Part shown: positions 37,322 through 47,202 of the stretch, one piece after another
How the letters are laid out: every line of letters begins with the position of its first letter
Position numbering within the stretch: the first letter of the stretch is position 1
Assembly (NCBI RefSeq): GCF_018336935.1
Contig: NZ_CP068771.1
Coordinates: 2,542,001 to 2,606,000, forward strand
Origin: Serratia plymuthica
GTDB lineage: Bacteria; Pseudomonadota; Gammaproteobacteria; Enterobacterales; Enterobacteriaceae
DNA: 64,000 bases
Reading direction: 5' to 3'
Notes under the pieces: model-generated
Seen by the model: the letters and a program-made list of their open reading frames with translations, nothing else
What the model was told of the DNA's origin: nothing
The model's database searches: none
Position numbers and translations under genes: made by a program

Positions 37322-38314
37322 ATGAAATTGGCGATATACAGCACCAAACAGTATGACCGTAAATATCTCGAACTGGTGAATCAACAGTTTGGCTATGAGC
37401 TGGAGTTCTTCGACTTTCTGCTCAGCAAGAAAACCGCCAAAACTGCCGCCGGTTGCAAAGCGGTATGCATTTTCGTCAATGACGACGGCAGCCGTGAAGT
37501 GCTTGAAGAACTGGCGGCGCTGGGGGTTGAAATCCTGGCCCTGCGCTGCGCCGGTTTCAACAATGTGGACCTGGACGCCGCCAAAGAGTTGGGCATCAAA
37601 GTGGTACGCGTGCCGGCTTATTCGCCGGAGGCCGTGGCGGAACACGCCGTAGGGATGATGATGTGCCTTAACCGCCGCATCCACCGCGCCTACCAACGCA
37701 CCCGCGACGCCAACTTCTCGCTCGAGGGGCTGATCGGTTTCAACATGCATAATCGCACCGCCGGGGTGATTGGCACCGGTAAGATTGGCGTGGCAGCCAT
37801 GCGTATCCTGAAAGGGTTCGGCATGAAACTGTTGGCTTACGATCCCTACCCAAGCGAGCAAGCGCTGGAGTTGGGCGCAGAATATGTTGATCTGAAAACG
37901 CTGTACGCGCAATCAGACGTGATCACCCTGCACTGCCCGCTGACGCCGGAAAACCATCACCTGCTGAATACCGATGCTTTTGCGATGATGAAGGACGGTG
38001 TCATGATCATCAACACCAGCCGCGGTGGCCTGATTGACTCCTCGGCGGCGATTGAGGCGCTGAAACAACAAAAAATCGGCGCGCTGGGGATGGACGTGTA
38101 TGAGAATGAGCGCGATCTGTTCTTCGAAGACAAATCCAATGACGTGATTCAGGATGACGTATTCCGCCGTCTGTCAGCCTGCCACAACGTGTTGTTCACC
38201 GGTCACCAGGCTTTCCTGACTGAAGAGGCGCTGACCAGCATCTCGGAAACCACGCTGAAAAACGTCAACCAGTTGGATCGCGGGGAAAATTGCCCTAATC
38301 AGCTTAACGCCTGA
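37322..38314 (+). CDS. ldhA: fermentative D-lactate dehydrogenase LdhA
   Basis: A 330-residue D-2-hydroxyacid dehydrogenase that reduces pyruvate to D-lactate with NADH. The NAD site is GVIGTGKIGVAAMRI, the catalytic Arg is in TSRGG, the Glu in DVYENE and the His in FTGHQAFLT. Nearly collinear with E. coli LdhA (329 aa). It is followed 20 bp later by hslJ and likely forms an operon with it. Confidence 0.96.
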   Translation: MKLAIYSTKQYDRKYLELVNQQFGYELEFFDFLLSKKTAKTAAGCKAVCIFVNDDGSREVLEELAALGVEILALRCAGFNNVDLDAAKELGIKVVRVPAYSPEAVAEHAVGMMMCLNRRIHRAYQRTRDANFSLEGLIGFNMHNRTAGVIGTGKIGVAAMRILKGFGMKLLAYDPYPSEQALELGAEYVDLKTLYAQSDVITLHCPLTPENHHLLNTDAFAMMKDGVMIINTSRGGLIDSSAAIEALKQQKIGALGMDVYENERDLFFEDKSNDVIQDDVFRRLSACHNVLFTGHQAFLTEEALTSISETTLKNVNQLDRGENCPNQLNA

Positions 38315-38334
38315 TTTTTCAGTGAGGGAAACGC

Positions 38335-38763
38335 ATGAAAAAGTGCCTGCCGATGGCGTTAGCAGCGCTGTTATTAACGGGGTGTGGAATGAATCAGAGC
38401 GATAAAGCGATCACGGAAGGCGACCTGTTACATCACAATTTCGTGCTGCAAAGCGTGGACGGCGTTGCGGTGAAGCCGCAGCCCGGTAACGCCCCAGGCA
38501 TTGAGTTCGGTGAGAAAATGCATGTTTCCGGCGCGATGTGCAACCGTTTCTTCGGCAGCGGTCAGTTGCAAAACGGCGTGCTGACGGTGAAAAACCTGGC
38601 CTCAACGCGGATGCTGTGCGCCGATGCGCAACGCAATCAGTGGGATCAGACCCTCAGCGCCGTGCTGGAAAAAGGCGCAAAAGTCAGCCTCAACGCTCAG
38701 CAGTTAACGCTGAGCGGCGGCGACCATGTCCTGGTATATACTCTGCGAGACTGGGTGCAGTGA
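38335..38763 (+). CDS. hslJ: heat-inducible lipoprotein HslJ (META domain)
   Basis: A 142-residue lipoprotein: lipobox LLTGC (Cys17) and a META/HslJ domain with 'GEKMHVSGAMCNRFFGSG' and LASTRMLC. HslJ is linked to novobiocin tolerance and motility in E. coli. GAGGGAA stands before the ATG. It sits directly after ldhA. Confidence 0.9.
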   Translation: MKKCLPMALAALLLTGCGMNQSDKAITEGDLLHHNFVLQSVDGVAVKPQPGNAPGIEFGEKMHVSGAMCNRFFGSGQLQNGVLTVKNLASTRMLCADAQRNQWDQTLSAVLEKGAKVSLNAQQLTLSGGDHVLVYTLRDWVQ

Positions 38764-38772
38764 TCCCTGTTT

Positions 38773-38799
38773 ACCAGGCTGCTCAAGCGGCCTGGTTTT
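38773..38799 (+). terminator. terminator after hslJ
   Basis: ACCAGGC / GCCTGGT, with inner pairing in the 10-nt loop, then TTTCTTT. Confidence 0.75.
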
Positions 38800-38807
38800 C
38801 TTTCGCC

Positions 38808-39068
38808 TTAACCGGCGGTTGAGCAAGCCCCTTTACCCAGGGTCCACTCCTCACACTGTTTACCGTTCGGCATCTGGCACATTCTTACCGCTTCGCCGTT
38901 TAAATTATGAGCCACGGTAGTGACGCCGCCAACGCTGGCGCAGTTGGCGCTGGTCTGTAACGTATTGATTCTTGCGCTGTTGCCCTGCTGAATTGGTTCT
39001 TCATTCTTGCTGCTGCATGCGGCCAAAAGCAGTACGGCGCCGGCAAGCAGCCACGTTGATTTTTGCAT
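38808..39068 (-). CDS. ydbJ: DUF333 lipoprotein YdbJ
   Basis: An 86-residue lipoprotein with lipobox LLAAC (about residue 18). The DUF333 core is visible: 'NCASVGG', 'GEAVRMCQMPNGKQCEEW'. The ATG at 39068 is chosen: AGGAG lies 8 nt upstream and the signal begins MQKSTW; the extension to 39113 is not supported. Function unknown. It converges on hslJ, as in E. coli. Confidence 0.88.
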   Translation of the reverse strand: MQKSTWLLAGAVLLLAACSSKNEEPIQQGNSARINTLQTSANCASVGGVTTVAHNLNGEAVRMCQMPNGKQCEEWTLGKGACSTAG

Positions 39069-39617
39069 TATTCTCACTCCTGAACCCGGAACTGCGCTGT
39101 GTAAAATCGCCATTGCTGATAACTCGCGTCACTTTAATGCGGACACGTTCAGTTATCTTTGATGCAAACCTGTTTAATTTAGCCTGATAAATTAATTATG
39201 GAAATATATTCCTGCGATTATTTGGCGTTTATTTGAACAGAATCGACATTATTATCGTTACAGGATTTCTTTTCCTCTGATACCTGTCGGGCGTCACAGG
39301 TCGGCGACGTAGCCTGGATTGCCGGCAAAGGAGTCTCACTCGCGAAGGGCGGCGACCGGCAGATTCGACATGTTGCCGGCACGTGAAGTCGTGTCGGGGG
39401 TCTTGGGCGGCTGCGCAATTATTGGCTTCCGGCGCGGGAGATATTGCGAACTTTGCTGTTGCGGGTTAATACATTTGTGACATTCAGGTTGCCGCTTCAT
39501 TAGCCTCAACTGAAATGATCGGGGCGGAGCAATCTTTTATTTTCCGTTAATGACTTATTACATATTCAGCCAGCGTCACTGAATGTCACGCCGGCTATTT
39601 TCACATTAAAATAACAA
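39069..39617. other. ydbJ-emrE intergenic region
   Basis: 549 bp. An imperfect hairpin AGCCAGCGT..ACGCCGGCT at about 39569-39597 may end emrE transcription. The GC-rich centre (39290-39440) has frames but none with a ribosome binding site or recognisable product. MicC, which lies near nifJ in E. coli, was sought here and not recognised. Confidence 0.45.
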
Positions 39618-39950
39618 TCAATGCACCGCCGCTTTCGACAATAAATTAATCACCAGTACGCCGACAATAATTAACCCCATGCCGATCACCGCCGGTAGAT
39701 CCAGCTTTTGCTGATAGACAAATACCGCGGCTATCGACACCAGAACAATGCCCATACCCGACCAGATAGCATAGACAATCCCCAGCGGCATGGTTTTCAC
39801 CACCATCGACAGCCCCCAGAAAGCCACGGCATAGCCCACGACAACCACCAGCGACGGCCACAATCGGGTAAAACCTTCCGAGGCTTTCAGCATAGTGGTA
39901 GCCAGCACTTCAGCAACAATCGCCATGGTCAAATAGATAAATCCGTTCAT
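39618..39950 (-). CDS. emrE: small multidrug resistance exporter, EmrE/SsmE-like
   Basis: A 110-residue SMR protein with four membrane helices. The essential proton/drug carboxylate Glu14 is present (AIVAEV), as are WPS, 'GIVYAIWSGMGIVL' and 'GVLVINLLSK'. It works as an antiparallel homodimer exporting quaternary ammonium compounds in exchange for protons. Serratia marcescens SsmE is the closest named relative known to me. Single gene. Confidence 0.9.
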   Translation of the reverse strand: MNGFIYLTMAIVAEVLATTMLKASEGFTRLWPSLVVVVGYAVAFWGLSMVVKTMPLGIVYAIWSGMGIVLVSIAAVFVYQQKLDLPAVIGMGLIIVGVLVINLLSKAAVH

Positions 39951-40198
39951 CGTCTTTTCTTCTGTAAGTGAACATCTTCACCAGTATGGCGCGTCGCGAA
40001 TAAATTGTCGTTAAACAACCCGGTTAATTCTCCGTTTAAAAACAATTTTTATCGAAAATATTACTTGCGCGCGCTTCCTGCTGATTTTTCACCCGCCACA
40101 CAAACGCGATAAAGAGCCAATATATCCCTCTGCTAGACTTTGTTAATTACTGCGAGAAGCCACTTTTGCAGCTTTTTGAGCAATGAAAGGTAAAGCCG

Positions 40199-43100
40199 AT
40201 GATTACTACAGATGGTAATAATGCAGTCGCTTCCGTCGCTTATCGCGCCAGCGAAGTGATTGCCATCTACCCGATCACCCCCAGTTCAACCATGGCGGAA
40301 CAGGCGGATGCCTGGTCCGGCGACGGCCGCCCAAACATCTGGGGAGACGTGCCGCGCGTGATGGAAATGCAGTCGGAAGGCGGAGCCATCGCCACGGTGC
40401 ACGGGGCGCTGCAAACCGGCGCGCTGTCGACCTCGTTCACCTCATCGCAGGGCCTGCTGCTGATGATCCCGACGCTGTACAAACTGGCCGGTGAATTGAC
40501 GCCGTTTGTGTTGCACGTCGCCGCGCGCACCGTAGCGACCCATGCCTTGTCGATCTTCGGCGACCATTCCGACGTTATGGCCGTACGCCAGACCGGTTGC
40601 GCTATGCTGTGCGCCAGTAGCGTCCAGGAAGCGCAGGATTTCGCGCTGATTTCCCAAACGGCGTCCCTCAACAGTCGCCTGCCGTTTATTCATTTTTTCG
40701 ATGGTTTCCGCACCTCGCACGAAATCAACAAAATCGTGCCGTTAAGCGACGATACCCTGCGTCAGATGCTGCCGCAGGAGGCGATTGACGCCCACCGCAG
40801 CCGCGCTTTGTCACCGGACCACCCGGTGGTGCGCGGTACTTCCGCCAATCCGGATACCTATTTCCAGTCGCGTGAAGCCACGAATCCCTGGTACGACAGC
40901 GCCTGCCGGCATGTGATTGATGCGATGGATAAATTTGCGCAGATCACCGGACGGGCATATCAACCCTTTGAATATTACGGCCACCCGCAGGCCGAGCGTG
41001 TAGCGATCCTGATGGGTTCCGCTATCGGCACCTGTGAAGAGGCGATTGACGCCCTGTTAACGCGTGGCGAAAAGGTCGGCGTATTAAAAGTACGGTTGTT
41101 CAGGCCCTTCTCCGCCAGGCACCTGCTTAGCGTGTTGCCGGAAAGCGCCAGGAAAATTGCCGTACTGGACCGCACCAAAGAGCCGGGCGCGCTGGCTGAG
41201 CCGCTGTACCTGGATGTGATGACCGCGCTGGCCGAGGCTTTCAGCCGTGGCGAACGCGCGGACATGCCGGTGGTGATCGGCGGTCGTTACGGTTTGTCTT
41301 CGAAGGAGTTCGGGCCGGACTGCGCGTTGGCGGTATTCAACGAACTGCAACTTGCCAGACCGCGCCCGCGCTTTACCGTCGGCATTTACGACGATGTGAC
41401 CGGCCTTTCCCTGCCGCTCAGCGAAGAAAGCCTGCCGTCGCGCGCATCGCTGGAGGCGTTGTTCTACGGCCTGGGCAGCGACGGCTCCGTCTCCGCCACC
41501 AAGAACAACATCAAAATCATCGGCAACAGCACGCCGATGTACGCGCAAGGGTATTTTGTCTACGACTCGAAAAAGGCCGGCGGCCTGACGGTTTCTCACC
41601 TGCGCGTCAGCGAACGGCCGATCAATTCGGCCTATCTGATCAGCCGCGCCGACTTTGTCGGTTGCCATCAACTGCAGTTTATCGATACCTACCAAATGGC
41701 GGAGCGTCTGAAGCCCGGCGGCATCTTCCTGCTTAATACGCCATACGGCGCCGAAGAGGCGTGGTCACGGCTGCCGCAAGAGGTTCAGGCGGTGCTGCAA
41801 CAGCGCCAGGCGCGTTTCTATATTATCAACGCGGCAAAGCTGGCGCGCGAGTGCCAACTCGGAGCGCGCATCAATACCGTTATGCAGATGGCGTTTTTCC
41901 AACTGACGCAAATTCTGCCGGGCGAGGTGGCTCTACAGCAACTGCGGGATGCTATCGCCCGCAGCTACAGCAGCAAAGGCCAGGAGATCGTCGAACGCAA
42001 CTGGCAGGCGCTGGATGCCACGCTGGATGCGCTGATTGAGATCCCGCTGCAAGCGATCGACGGCAGCAGCCCGCTGCGCCCGCCGGTAGTCTCGGATGCC
42101 GCCCCCGATTTCGTCAAAACCGTTACCGCCGCGATGCTGGCCGGGCTGGGCGATGCGCTGCCGGTCTCGGCCTTCCCGCCGGACGGCACCTGGCCGGTGG
42201 GCACCACCCAATGGGAAAAACGCAATATCGCCGAGACGATCCCGCTCTGGCAGCCGGATCTCTGCACCCAGTGCAATCACTGCGTCGCCGCCTGCCCGCA
42301 CTCGGCCATCCGCGCCAAGGTGGTGCAACCGCAGGCAATGGAGCACGCCCCCGCCAGCTTGCAGTCGCTGGATGTCAAAGCGCGTGATATGCGCGGGCAG
42401 AAGTATGTGCTGCAAGTCGCACCGGAAGATTGCACCGGCTGTAACCTGTGCGTAGAGGTGTGTCCGGCCAAAGATCGCCAGAACCCGGACATCAAGGCGA
42501 TCAACATGGCTTCGCGCCTCGAGAATCTTGAGGTGGAAAAGCAGCATTACGATTTCTTCCTGCAGTTGCCGGAGATTGACCCCGCGCAGCTAGAACGCAT
42601 CGACATCCGCACTTCGCAGTTGATCTCGCCGCTGTTCGAATACTCCGGCGCCTGTTCCGGCTGTGGCGAAACACCCTACATCAAGCTACTGACCCAGCTC
42701 TATGGCGATCGGCTGCTGATTGCCAACGCCACCGGCTGTTCATCCATTTACGGCGGCAATCTGCCGACCACGCCTTACACCACCAACGCCGAAGGCCGCG
42801 GCCCGGCGTGGGCCAACTCGCTGTTCGAAGATAACGCCGAATTTGGTCTGGGCTTCAGGTTGACGGTCGATCAGCACCGTAGCCGCGTGCTGCGGTTGCT
42901 GAATACGCTGGCGCCGCAACTGCCTGAGCCCTTGGTCAAGGCGTTGCAGATGGTCGAGGTCGCACCGGAACCGCGCCGCCGACAGATCGCTGAATTGCGC
43001 GGCTTGCTGACGAAAATCGAGGGTAACGACGCCCGCCAACTGGCGACCGACGCCGATTATCTGGTGGATAAATCCATCTGGCTGATTGGCGGCGACGGCT

Positions 43101-43732
43101 GGGCCTACGATATCGGTTTTGGCGGATTGGACCACGTCCTCAGCCTGACCGAGAACGTCAACGTGCTGGTGCTGGATACCCAGTGTTACTCCAACACCGG
43201 CGGCCAACAGTCGAAAGCCACGCCGCTCGGGGCGGTAACCAAGTTCGGCGAGCACGGCAAACGCAAGGCACGCAAGGATCTGGGCGTCAGCATGATGATG
43301 TACGGCCATGTGTATGTGGCGCAGATTTCCCTGGGCGCGCAGCTTAACCAGACGGTGAAGGCCATTCAGGAAGCGGAGGCCTATCCTGGCCCGTCACTGA
43401 TTATCGCCTACAGCCCCTGCGAGGAGCACGGTTACGATTTGGCGCTCAGCCACGATCAAATGAAACAGCTGACCGCCACCGGTTTCTGGCCGCTGTACCG
43501 TTTCGATCCGCGCCGCGCCGATCAGGGCAAACCCGCTCTGGCGCTGGATTCTCGGCCGCCAAACAGCGAGCTGACCGAAACCCTGCTGAAAGAACAGCGC
43601 TTCCGCCGCCTGAACTCGCAGCAGCCGGAGGTCGCCAGTGCGCTTTACCAGGCCGCCGAGAAAGAGCTGAAAGAGAAGTACGATTTCCTCAGTATGTTGG
43701 CCGGCAAGACGGAACAATCGTCCGCCGAGTAA
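40199..43732 (+). CDS. nifJ: pyruvate:flavodoxin/ferredoxin oxidoreductase
   Basis: A 1177-residue single-chain PFOR (NifJ/YdbK). Domains in order: pyruvate-binding (YPITPSS near 21-27), transketolase-C-like, gamma domain, a two-[4Fe-4S] ferredoxin domain (CTQCNHCVAACP and CTGCNLCVEVCP) and the TPP domain with proximal-cluster CSGCGE, GDGWAYDIG and DTQCYSNTGGQ. It converts pyruvate and CoA to acetyl-CoA, CO2 and reduced flavodoxin, mainly in anaerobic or redox-stress conditions. AAAGG precedes the ATG. Confidence 0.96.
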   Translation: MITTDGNNAVASVAYRASEVIAIYPITPSSTMAEQADAWSGDGRPNIWGDVPRVMEMQSEGGAIATVHGALQTGALSTSFTSSQGLLLMIPTLYKLAGELTPFVLHVAARTVATHALSIFGDHSDVMAVRQTGCAMLCASSVQEAQDFALISQTASLNSRLPFIHFFDGFRTSHEINKIVPLSDDTLRQMLPQEAIDAHRSRALSPDHPVVRGTSANPDTYFQSREATNPWYDSACRHVIDAMDKFAQITGRAYQPFEYYGHPQAERVAILMGSAIGTCEEAIDALLTRGEKVGVLKVRLFRPFSARHLLSVLPESARKIAVLDRTKEPGALAEPLYLDVMTALAEAFSRGERADMPVVIGGRYGLSSKEFGPDCALAVFNELQLARPRPRFTVGIYDDVTGLSLPLSEESLPSRASLEALFYGLGSDGSVSATKNNIKIIGNSTPMYAQGYFVYDSKKAGGLTVSHLRVSERPINSAYLISRADFVGCHQLQFIDTYQMAERLKPGGIFLLNTPYGAEEAWSRLPQEVQAVLQQRQARFYIINAAKLARECQLGARINTVMQMAFFQLTQILPGEVALQQLRDAIARSYSSKGQEIVERNWQALDATLDALIEIPLQAIDGSSPLRPPVVSDAAPDFVKTVTAAMLAGLGDALPVSAFPPDGTWPVGTTQWEKRNIAETIPLWQPDLCTQCNHCVAACPHSAIRAKVVQPQAMEHAPASLQSLDVKARDMRGQKYVLQVAPEDCTGCNLCVEVCPAKDRQNPDIKAINMASRLENLEVEKQHYDFFLQLPEIDPAQLERIDIRTSQLISPLFEYSGACSGCGETPYIKLLTQLYGDRLLIANATGCSSIYGGNLPTTPYTTNAEGRGPAWANSLFEDNAEFGLGFRLTVDQHRSRVLRLLNTLAPQLPEPLVKALQMVEVAPEPRRRQIAELRGLLTKIEGNDARQLATDADYLVDKSIWLIGGDGWAYDIGFGGLDHVLSLTENVNVLVLDTQCYSNTGGQQSKATPLGAVTKFGEHGKRKARKDLGVSMMMYGHVYVAQISLGAQLNQTVKAIQEAEAYPGPSLIIAYSPCEEHGYDLALSHDQMKQLTATGFWPLYRFDPRRADQGKPALALDSRPPNSELTETLLKEQRFRRLNSQQPEVASALYQAAEKELKEKYDFLSMLAGKTEQSSAE

Positions 43733-43740
43733 GTCCCCCT

Positions 43741-44982
43741 TCAGGGCGCGACCGGTTCGCGCCCTGCTTCCAACCAGCTTTGCCGTTGTGCCTCTTTTAC
43801 CGCACCGCGCACATAGTTTTCCTTTCCCTGCCATTGCGCAACGTCAAACTGCGCCCTCTCAATCATTGGCTGGTAACGATCCGTTTTCATTAGGCTATCC
43901 GCCTGAACCAACAGCGGCACGATGCGCACACCAACCCGATCAAGGCTTTGATAGGGCCATTTCCGCCCTGCATCAACGTAAGGTGCCATAAAGTCCAACG
44001 CCGCCAACAACGAACTGCCCTGGGCCGTGCGGTAATGCCACAAGTCGATGTCCTGCCGCTGCGCCACTCCGGCCATCAGCACCAACGCCTGCAGATTAAA
44101 ATAGCTGTAATGGAACGAACGGGTGCGCAACAATTCTTGCGGCTGCGAGCCGTTAACGGCAAGTTGTAAATCAAGCTTATGCTGCGTCAGCGCCGCCATC
44201 TCCCGCACGACTTCATCACGCCCGAGCCAGGCGGCAATCCCCGCCACCTGAGCGGCGTACCAACTGCCGTGGTTATTCTTCGCGGCGGCTTCCTGCTTGC
44301 CGGCGGGGCTGTGCAGCAGCCAATCGAGGTAGCTGCCAAACCATTGCCGCATCCGGCTTTCATCGGCCACCGTCCAGCCTGGCGTCTGGCGCAACAGCAG
44401 CAGGCTGTCGACAATGCGGGTGGCGAAATAACGCCCGTCCAGAATGCCGTTACCACGTCCGCTGTCGCGCCCTGGAATACCCTGTGCGTAATTGAGGTTC
44501 GGGTTCATCCGCGTTTGCGGGTTGATAAACCAGGCGCGGATCAACGCGATCGCCCTGTCGCTATAGCGTTGTTGCCCGGAGAAATAACCCGCCAACGTCA
44601 GAATCTGTACCCGCTGAGTGAACTCCGCCAGCCGCACGCCATCACTCTGTTCATTTTTACTGGCCGGGTTCACCTGTCCATCGCGACGCACCCAGGGCAA
44701 CCCGTTCGCTTTGCCGGCATCCGGCCACCAGTAGGCACCGAGACTCAGGTAATCGTGCTTGTCGCCGCTGGCTGGGAGCAGCCCTTTCTCGGTCACGCTG
44801 AGCAAGGGTTTGTGCATCGCGCTGTCGGCGTCCTGCAGCAGCCACTTATAGTTAGCGTCACCGCTGAGATGGGCTTTTACCTGAGACAACGAAGATTGCT
44901 GCAAGAAAATGCAGCACTCTGCGGCATGGCCCGCAAACGACGTAAAACAAATCAATAACCCGGTCTGCAAAAATTTACGCAT
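43741..44982 (-). CDS. secreted alginate-lyase-family protein
   Basis: 413 residues from the ATG at 44982; an upstream ATG at 45000 is also possible. It has a Sec signal (MRKFLQTGLLICFTSFAGHA) and then an all-helical (alpha/alpha toroid) body of the alginate lyase superfamily. The conserved NNH of the active groove (about 236-238, KNNHGSWYA), 'YLSLGAYWWPD' near residue 85 and 'RTRSFHYSYFNLQAL' are present. Family members cleave uronic-acid polysaccharides in the periplasm. Substrate uncertain: alginate, or an endogenous polymer. No other uronate genes are adjacent. Confidence 0.8.
   Translation of the reverse strand: MRKFLQTGLLICFTSFAGHAAECCIFLQQSSLSQVKAHLSGDANYKWLLQDADSAMHKPLLSVTEKGLLPASGDKHDYLSLGAYWWPDAGKANGLPWVRRDGQVNPASKNEQSDGVRLAEFTQRVQILTLAGYFSGQQRYSDRAIALIRAWFINPQTRMNPNLNYAQGIPGRDSGRGNGILDGRYFATRIVDSLLLLRQTPGWTVADESRMRQWFGSYLDWLLHSPAGKQEAAAKNNHGSWYAAQVAGIAAWLGRDEVVREMAALTQHKLDLQLAVNGSQPQELLRTRSFHYSYFNLQALVLMAGVAQRQDIDLWHYRTAQGSSLLAALDFMAPYVDAGRKWPYQSLDRVGVRIVPLLVQADSLMKTDRYQPMIERAQFDVAQWQGKENYVRGAVKEAQRQSWLEAGREPVAP
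43742..43766. terminator. hairpin between convergent nifJ and the lyase gene
   Basis: CAGGGCGCGA / TCGCGCCCTG, 10 bp, loop CCGGT; overlaps the stop of the minus-strand gene. No T-run. Confidence 0.55.
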
Positions 44983-45224
44983 AGGTCTAACTGCCACCAT
45001 GTGATCAGATATCGCCAATCCTGCCCGCTTTGGTTTTTTTCGACAGAAAAAAAGCGTTTCCAGACGTGAAGCGCTCAAACATTCGACATGTCGCGGGCGA
45101 TGCCCTCAGAGTTGTCACCTGCAGGTGAAATCATGCCGCCAACGCGGTAAAAACGGCTAACCTGTAAGTGAATATACGCACGTCGATATGACGATGACTC
45201 AATACAAATCAAAAAGGCGAATGT

Positions 45225-46430
45225 ATGGTCCCCCCACCGAGAGATGACAGCCGTCCTTGGTCGATCTTTCTTATTTTTCTACGTCTGGGATTGACGTCAT
45301 TCGGCGGCCCCATAGCGCACCTGAGCTATTTCCGGGGCGAGTTCGTTATACGCCGCCGCTGGCTTTCTGAATGCAGCTATGCCGACCTGGTGGCGCTTTG
45401 TCAATTTCTGCCCGGGCCCGCAAGCAGCCAGGTCGGCATCGCGTTAGGCATGTTACGGTCAGGCTACACCGGAGCCGCAGCAGCCTGGGCCGGTTTTACT
45501 CTGCCTTCAGCCCTTGCCTTGATGCTGTTCGCATTGGGCATTTCCCACTATGGCGATGCACAATTTCCAGGCACGCTGCACGGCCTGAACGTGGTGGCGG
45601 TCGCCGTCGTCGCTCAAGCGGTGTGGGGAATGGCACGCAACCTCTGTACTGACGTGCGGCGGATCACGGTGATGCTGATAGCGACCTGCGTCGCTCTGCT
45701 GATACCCTCCGCCTGGGGACAACTTGCCATGCTTGCCGCTGCCGGCCTGGCCGGACTATTGCTGCTCATGCCTCACCACGACAGCACACATGATCCGCTG
45801 CCCGTCACCGTGAGTCATCGCGGCGGCATAATTTGGATTGCGTCATTTTTTGCACTGCTCATCGTCTTGCCGGTGTTGACTCAACTGATGCAAAGTCAAA
45901 CCCTGGCGATGGTGGCCGCTTTCTTTCGTGCCGGATCGTTGGTTTTCGGCGGGGGACACGTTGTGTTGCCGCTGCTGCAAACGGAGGTGGTCTCTCCCGG
46001 CTGGGTCAGCAATGAAACCTTCCTGGCCGGATACGGTGCCGCGCAAGCGGTGCCCGGCCCTTTGTTCACTTTTTCCTCGTTCCTCGGGGCATCCATGAAT
46101 ACAGCGCCCTCCGGATGGTTAGGTGGTGTCATTTGCCTGCTGGCGATCTTTGCGCCGTCTTTCTTGTTGGTCTTCGGCGTTTTGCCCTTTTGGGAGCGGC
46201 TGCGGCAAAATAGGCGTATGCAGGCGGCGTTAGCCGGGGTCAATGCCGCCGTAGTCGGACTCCTGCTGGCTGCGCTTTATCAGCCGGTATGGACGAGCGC
46301 CATTCATAAACCGCAAGACTTTGGGCTGGCACTGCTCGCTTTTGTCGCCCTGATGTTTTGGAAACTCCCGCCGTGGTCGGTGGTCATTGGCTGCGGAACG
46401 GCGGGTTGGCTGTTGAACATAGTGTTGTAA
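45225..46430 (+). CDS. chrA: chromate transporter ChrA (long-chain CHR family)
   Basis: A 401-residue membrane protein made of two homologous CHR halves. The first has GLTSFGGPIAHLSYF and CQFLPGPASSQVGIALG; the second repeats this as 'GSLVFGGGHVVLPLLQ' and 'GYGAAQAVPGPLFTFSSFLG'. CHR proteins export chromate using the proton-motive force. No chrB or other chr gene adjoins. About ten or more hydrophobic segments are visible. Confidence 0.9.
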   Translation: MVPPPRDDSRPWSIFLIFLRLGLTSFGGPIAHLSYFRGEFVIRRRWLSECSYADLVALCQFLPGPASSQVGIALGMLRSGYTGAAAAWAGFTLPSALALMLFALGISHYGDAQFPGTLHGLNVVAVAVVAQAVWGMARNLCTDVRRITVMLIATCVALLIPSAWGQLAMLAAAGLAGLLLLMPHHDSTHDPLPVTVSHRGGIIWIASFFALLIVLPVLTQLMQSQTLAMVAAFFRAGSLVFGGGHVVLPLLQTEVVSPGWVSNETFLAGYGAAQAVPGPLFTFSSFLGASMNTAPSGWLGGVICLLAIFAPSFLLVFGVLPFWERLRQNRRMQAALAGVNAAVVGLLLAALYQPVWTSAIHKPQDFGLALLAFVALMFWKLPPWSVVIGCGTAGWLLNIVL

Positions 46431-46556
46431 GACCTGAAATAACGGGTACAACTGCGCGGTATGTTTAGGATGAGTGTTTCATATCACTCCCTGTAATGGG
46501 CCCTGCCACCCATTGTTCGTCATCATTCACCCTTAGGATAACTTCTCGGCAATAGG

Positions 46557-47159
46557 TCAGGCGTGAAGTTCGGCCACGGTCATGGTGAAGACCAATTTCC
46601 CCTCACCCTGATTTGAATAATGATGCGGCACATCGGTGTTGGCGACGGCAGAAGAACCTTCGGGAATAATCATCTCGGTACTCCCCACCTTCAGGTTGAG
46701 AACGCCCTGCTCAACATGCAGCAGCTCGAAGGTGCCTTGAGGGTGGCCCGTGGAGGCAAACAGCTCATCAGGAAACATCTCCCAGCGCCACAGCTCAATC
46801 ATATTCGGCCCACGCGTCCCCGCCAGCAAACGGGCCGTTCCGCCCGCATCACCCGTCCATAATGTAGGTATTTCTTTTTTATCGATAAGGTAAGCGGAGG
46901 GCGCATCGGTGACATTCACGATATCGGCTACGGAAAGGCCCAGCGCCGCCGCTATTTTGCACAAGATGGCAATGCTCGGGTTAGCCGCGCCCTTCTCGAT
47001 TTCTACCAGCATCCCTTTGCTGACGCCCGCCCTGCGCGATAACTCATCAAGCGTCAATTTCTTGTTTTTGCGGTGCTGCTTGATGGTGCTCGACACCGCT
47101 TCATTGACGGTTTGAATGTCCGCGCCGTGCTCGGTCGATATATTGACTTTATTGGTCAT
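46557..47159 (-). CDS. XRE-family regulator with C-terminal cupin domain
   Basis: A 200-residue regulator. A helix-turn-helix at about 20-75 (KLTLDELSRRAGVSKGMLVEIEKGAANPSI) is followed by a cupin barrel (about 110-195; 'PQGTFELLHVEQGVLNLKVG'). This SutR/PuuR-like architecture usually represses an adjacent metabolic gene and senses a small ligand in the cupin. It is divergent from the B3/B4 gene with only 43 bp between starts, so both promoters overlap there and that gene is the likely target. Confidence 0.88.
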   Translation of the reverse strand: MTNKVNISTEHGADIQTVNEAVSSTIKQHRKNKKLTLDELSRRAGVSKGMLVEIEKGAANPSIAILCKIAAALGLSVADIVNVTDAPSAYLIDKKEIPTLWTGDAGGTARLLAGTRGPNMIELWRWEMFPDELFASTGHPQGTFELLHVEQGVLNLKVGSTEMIIPEGSSAVANTDVPHHYSNQGEGKLVFTMTVAELHA

Positions 47160-47202
47160 TAGTCGTTACTGTGAAATAAATTAGTCATTATAGGATTGTC
47201 AG

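Noticed and set aside
39218..39418. A 66-codon minus-strand frame between ydbJ and emrE
   Set aside because: No ribosome binding site, Arg/Pro-rich composition typical of chance frames, no family.
39951..40198. MicC small RNA expected near nifJ from E. coli synteny
   Set aside because: No conserved MicC 5' region or terminator was seen here or in 39069-39617, and ompN is absent.
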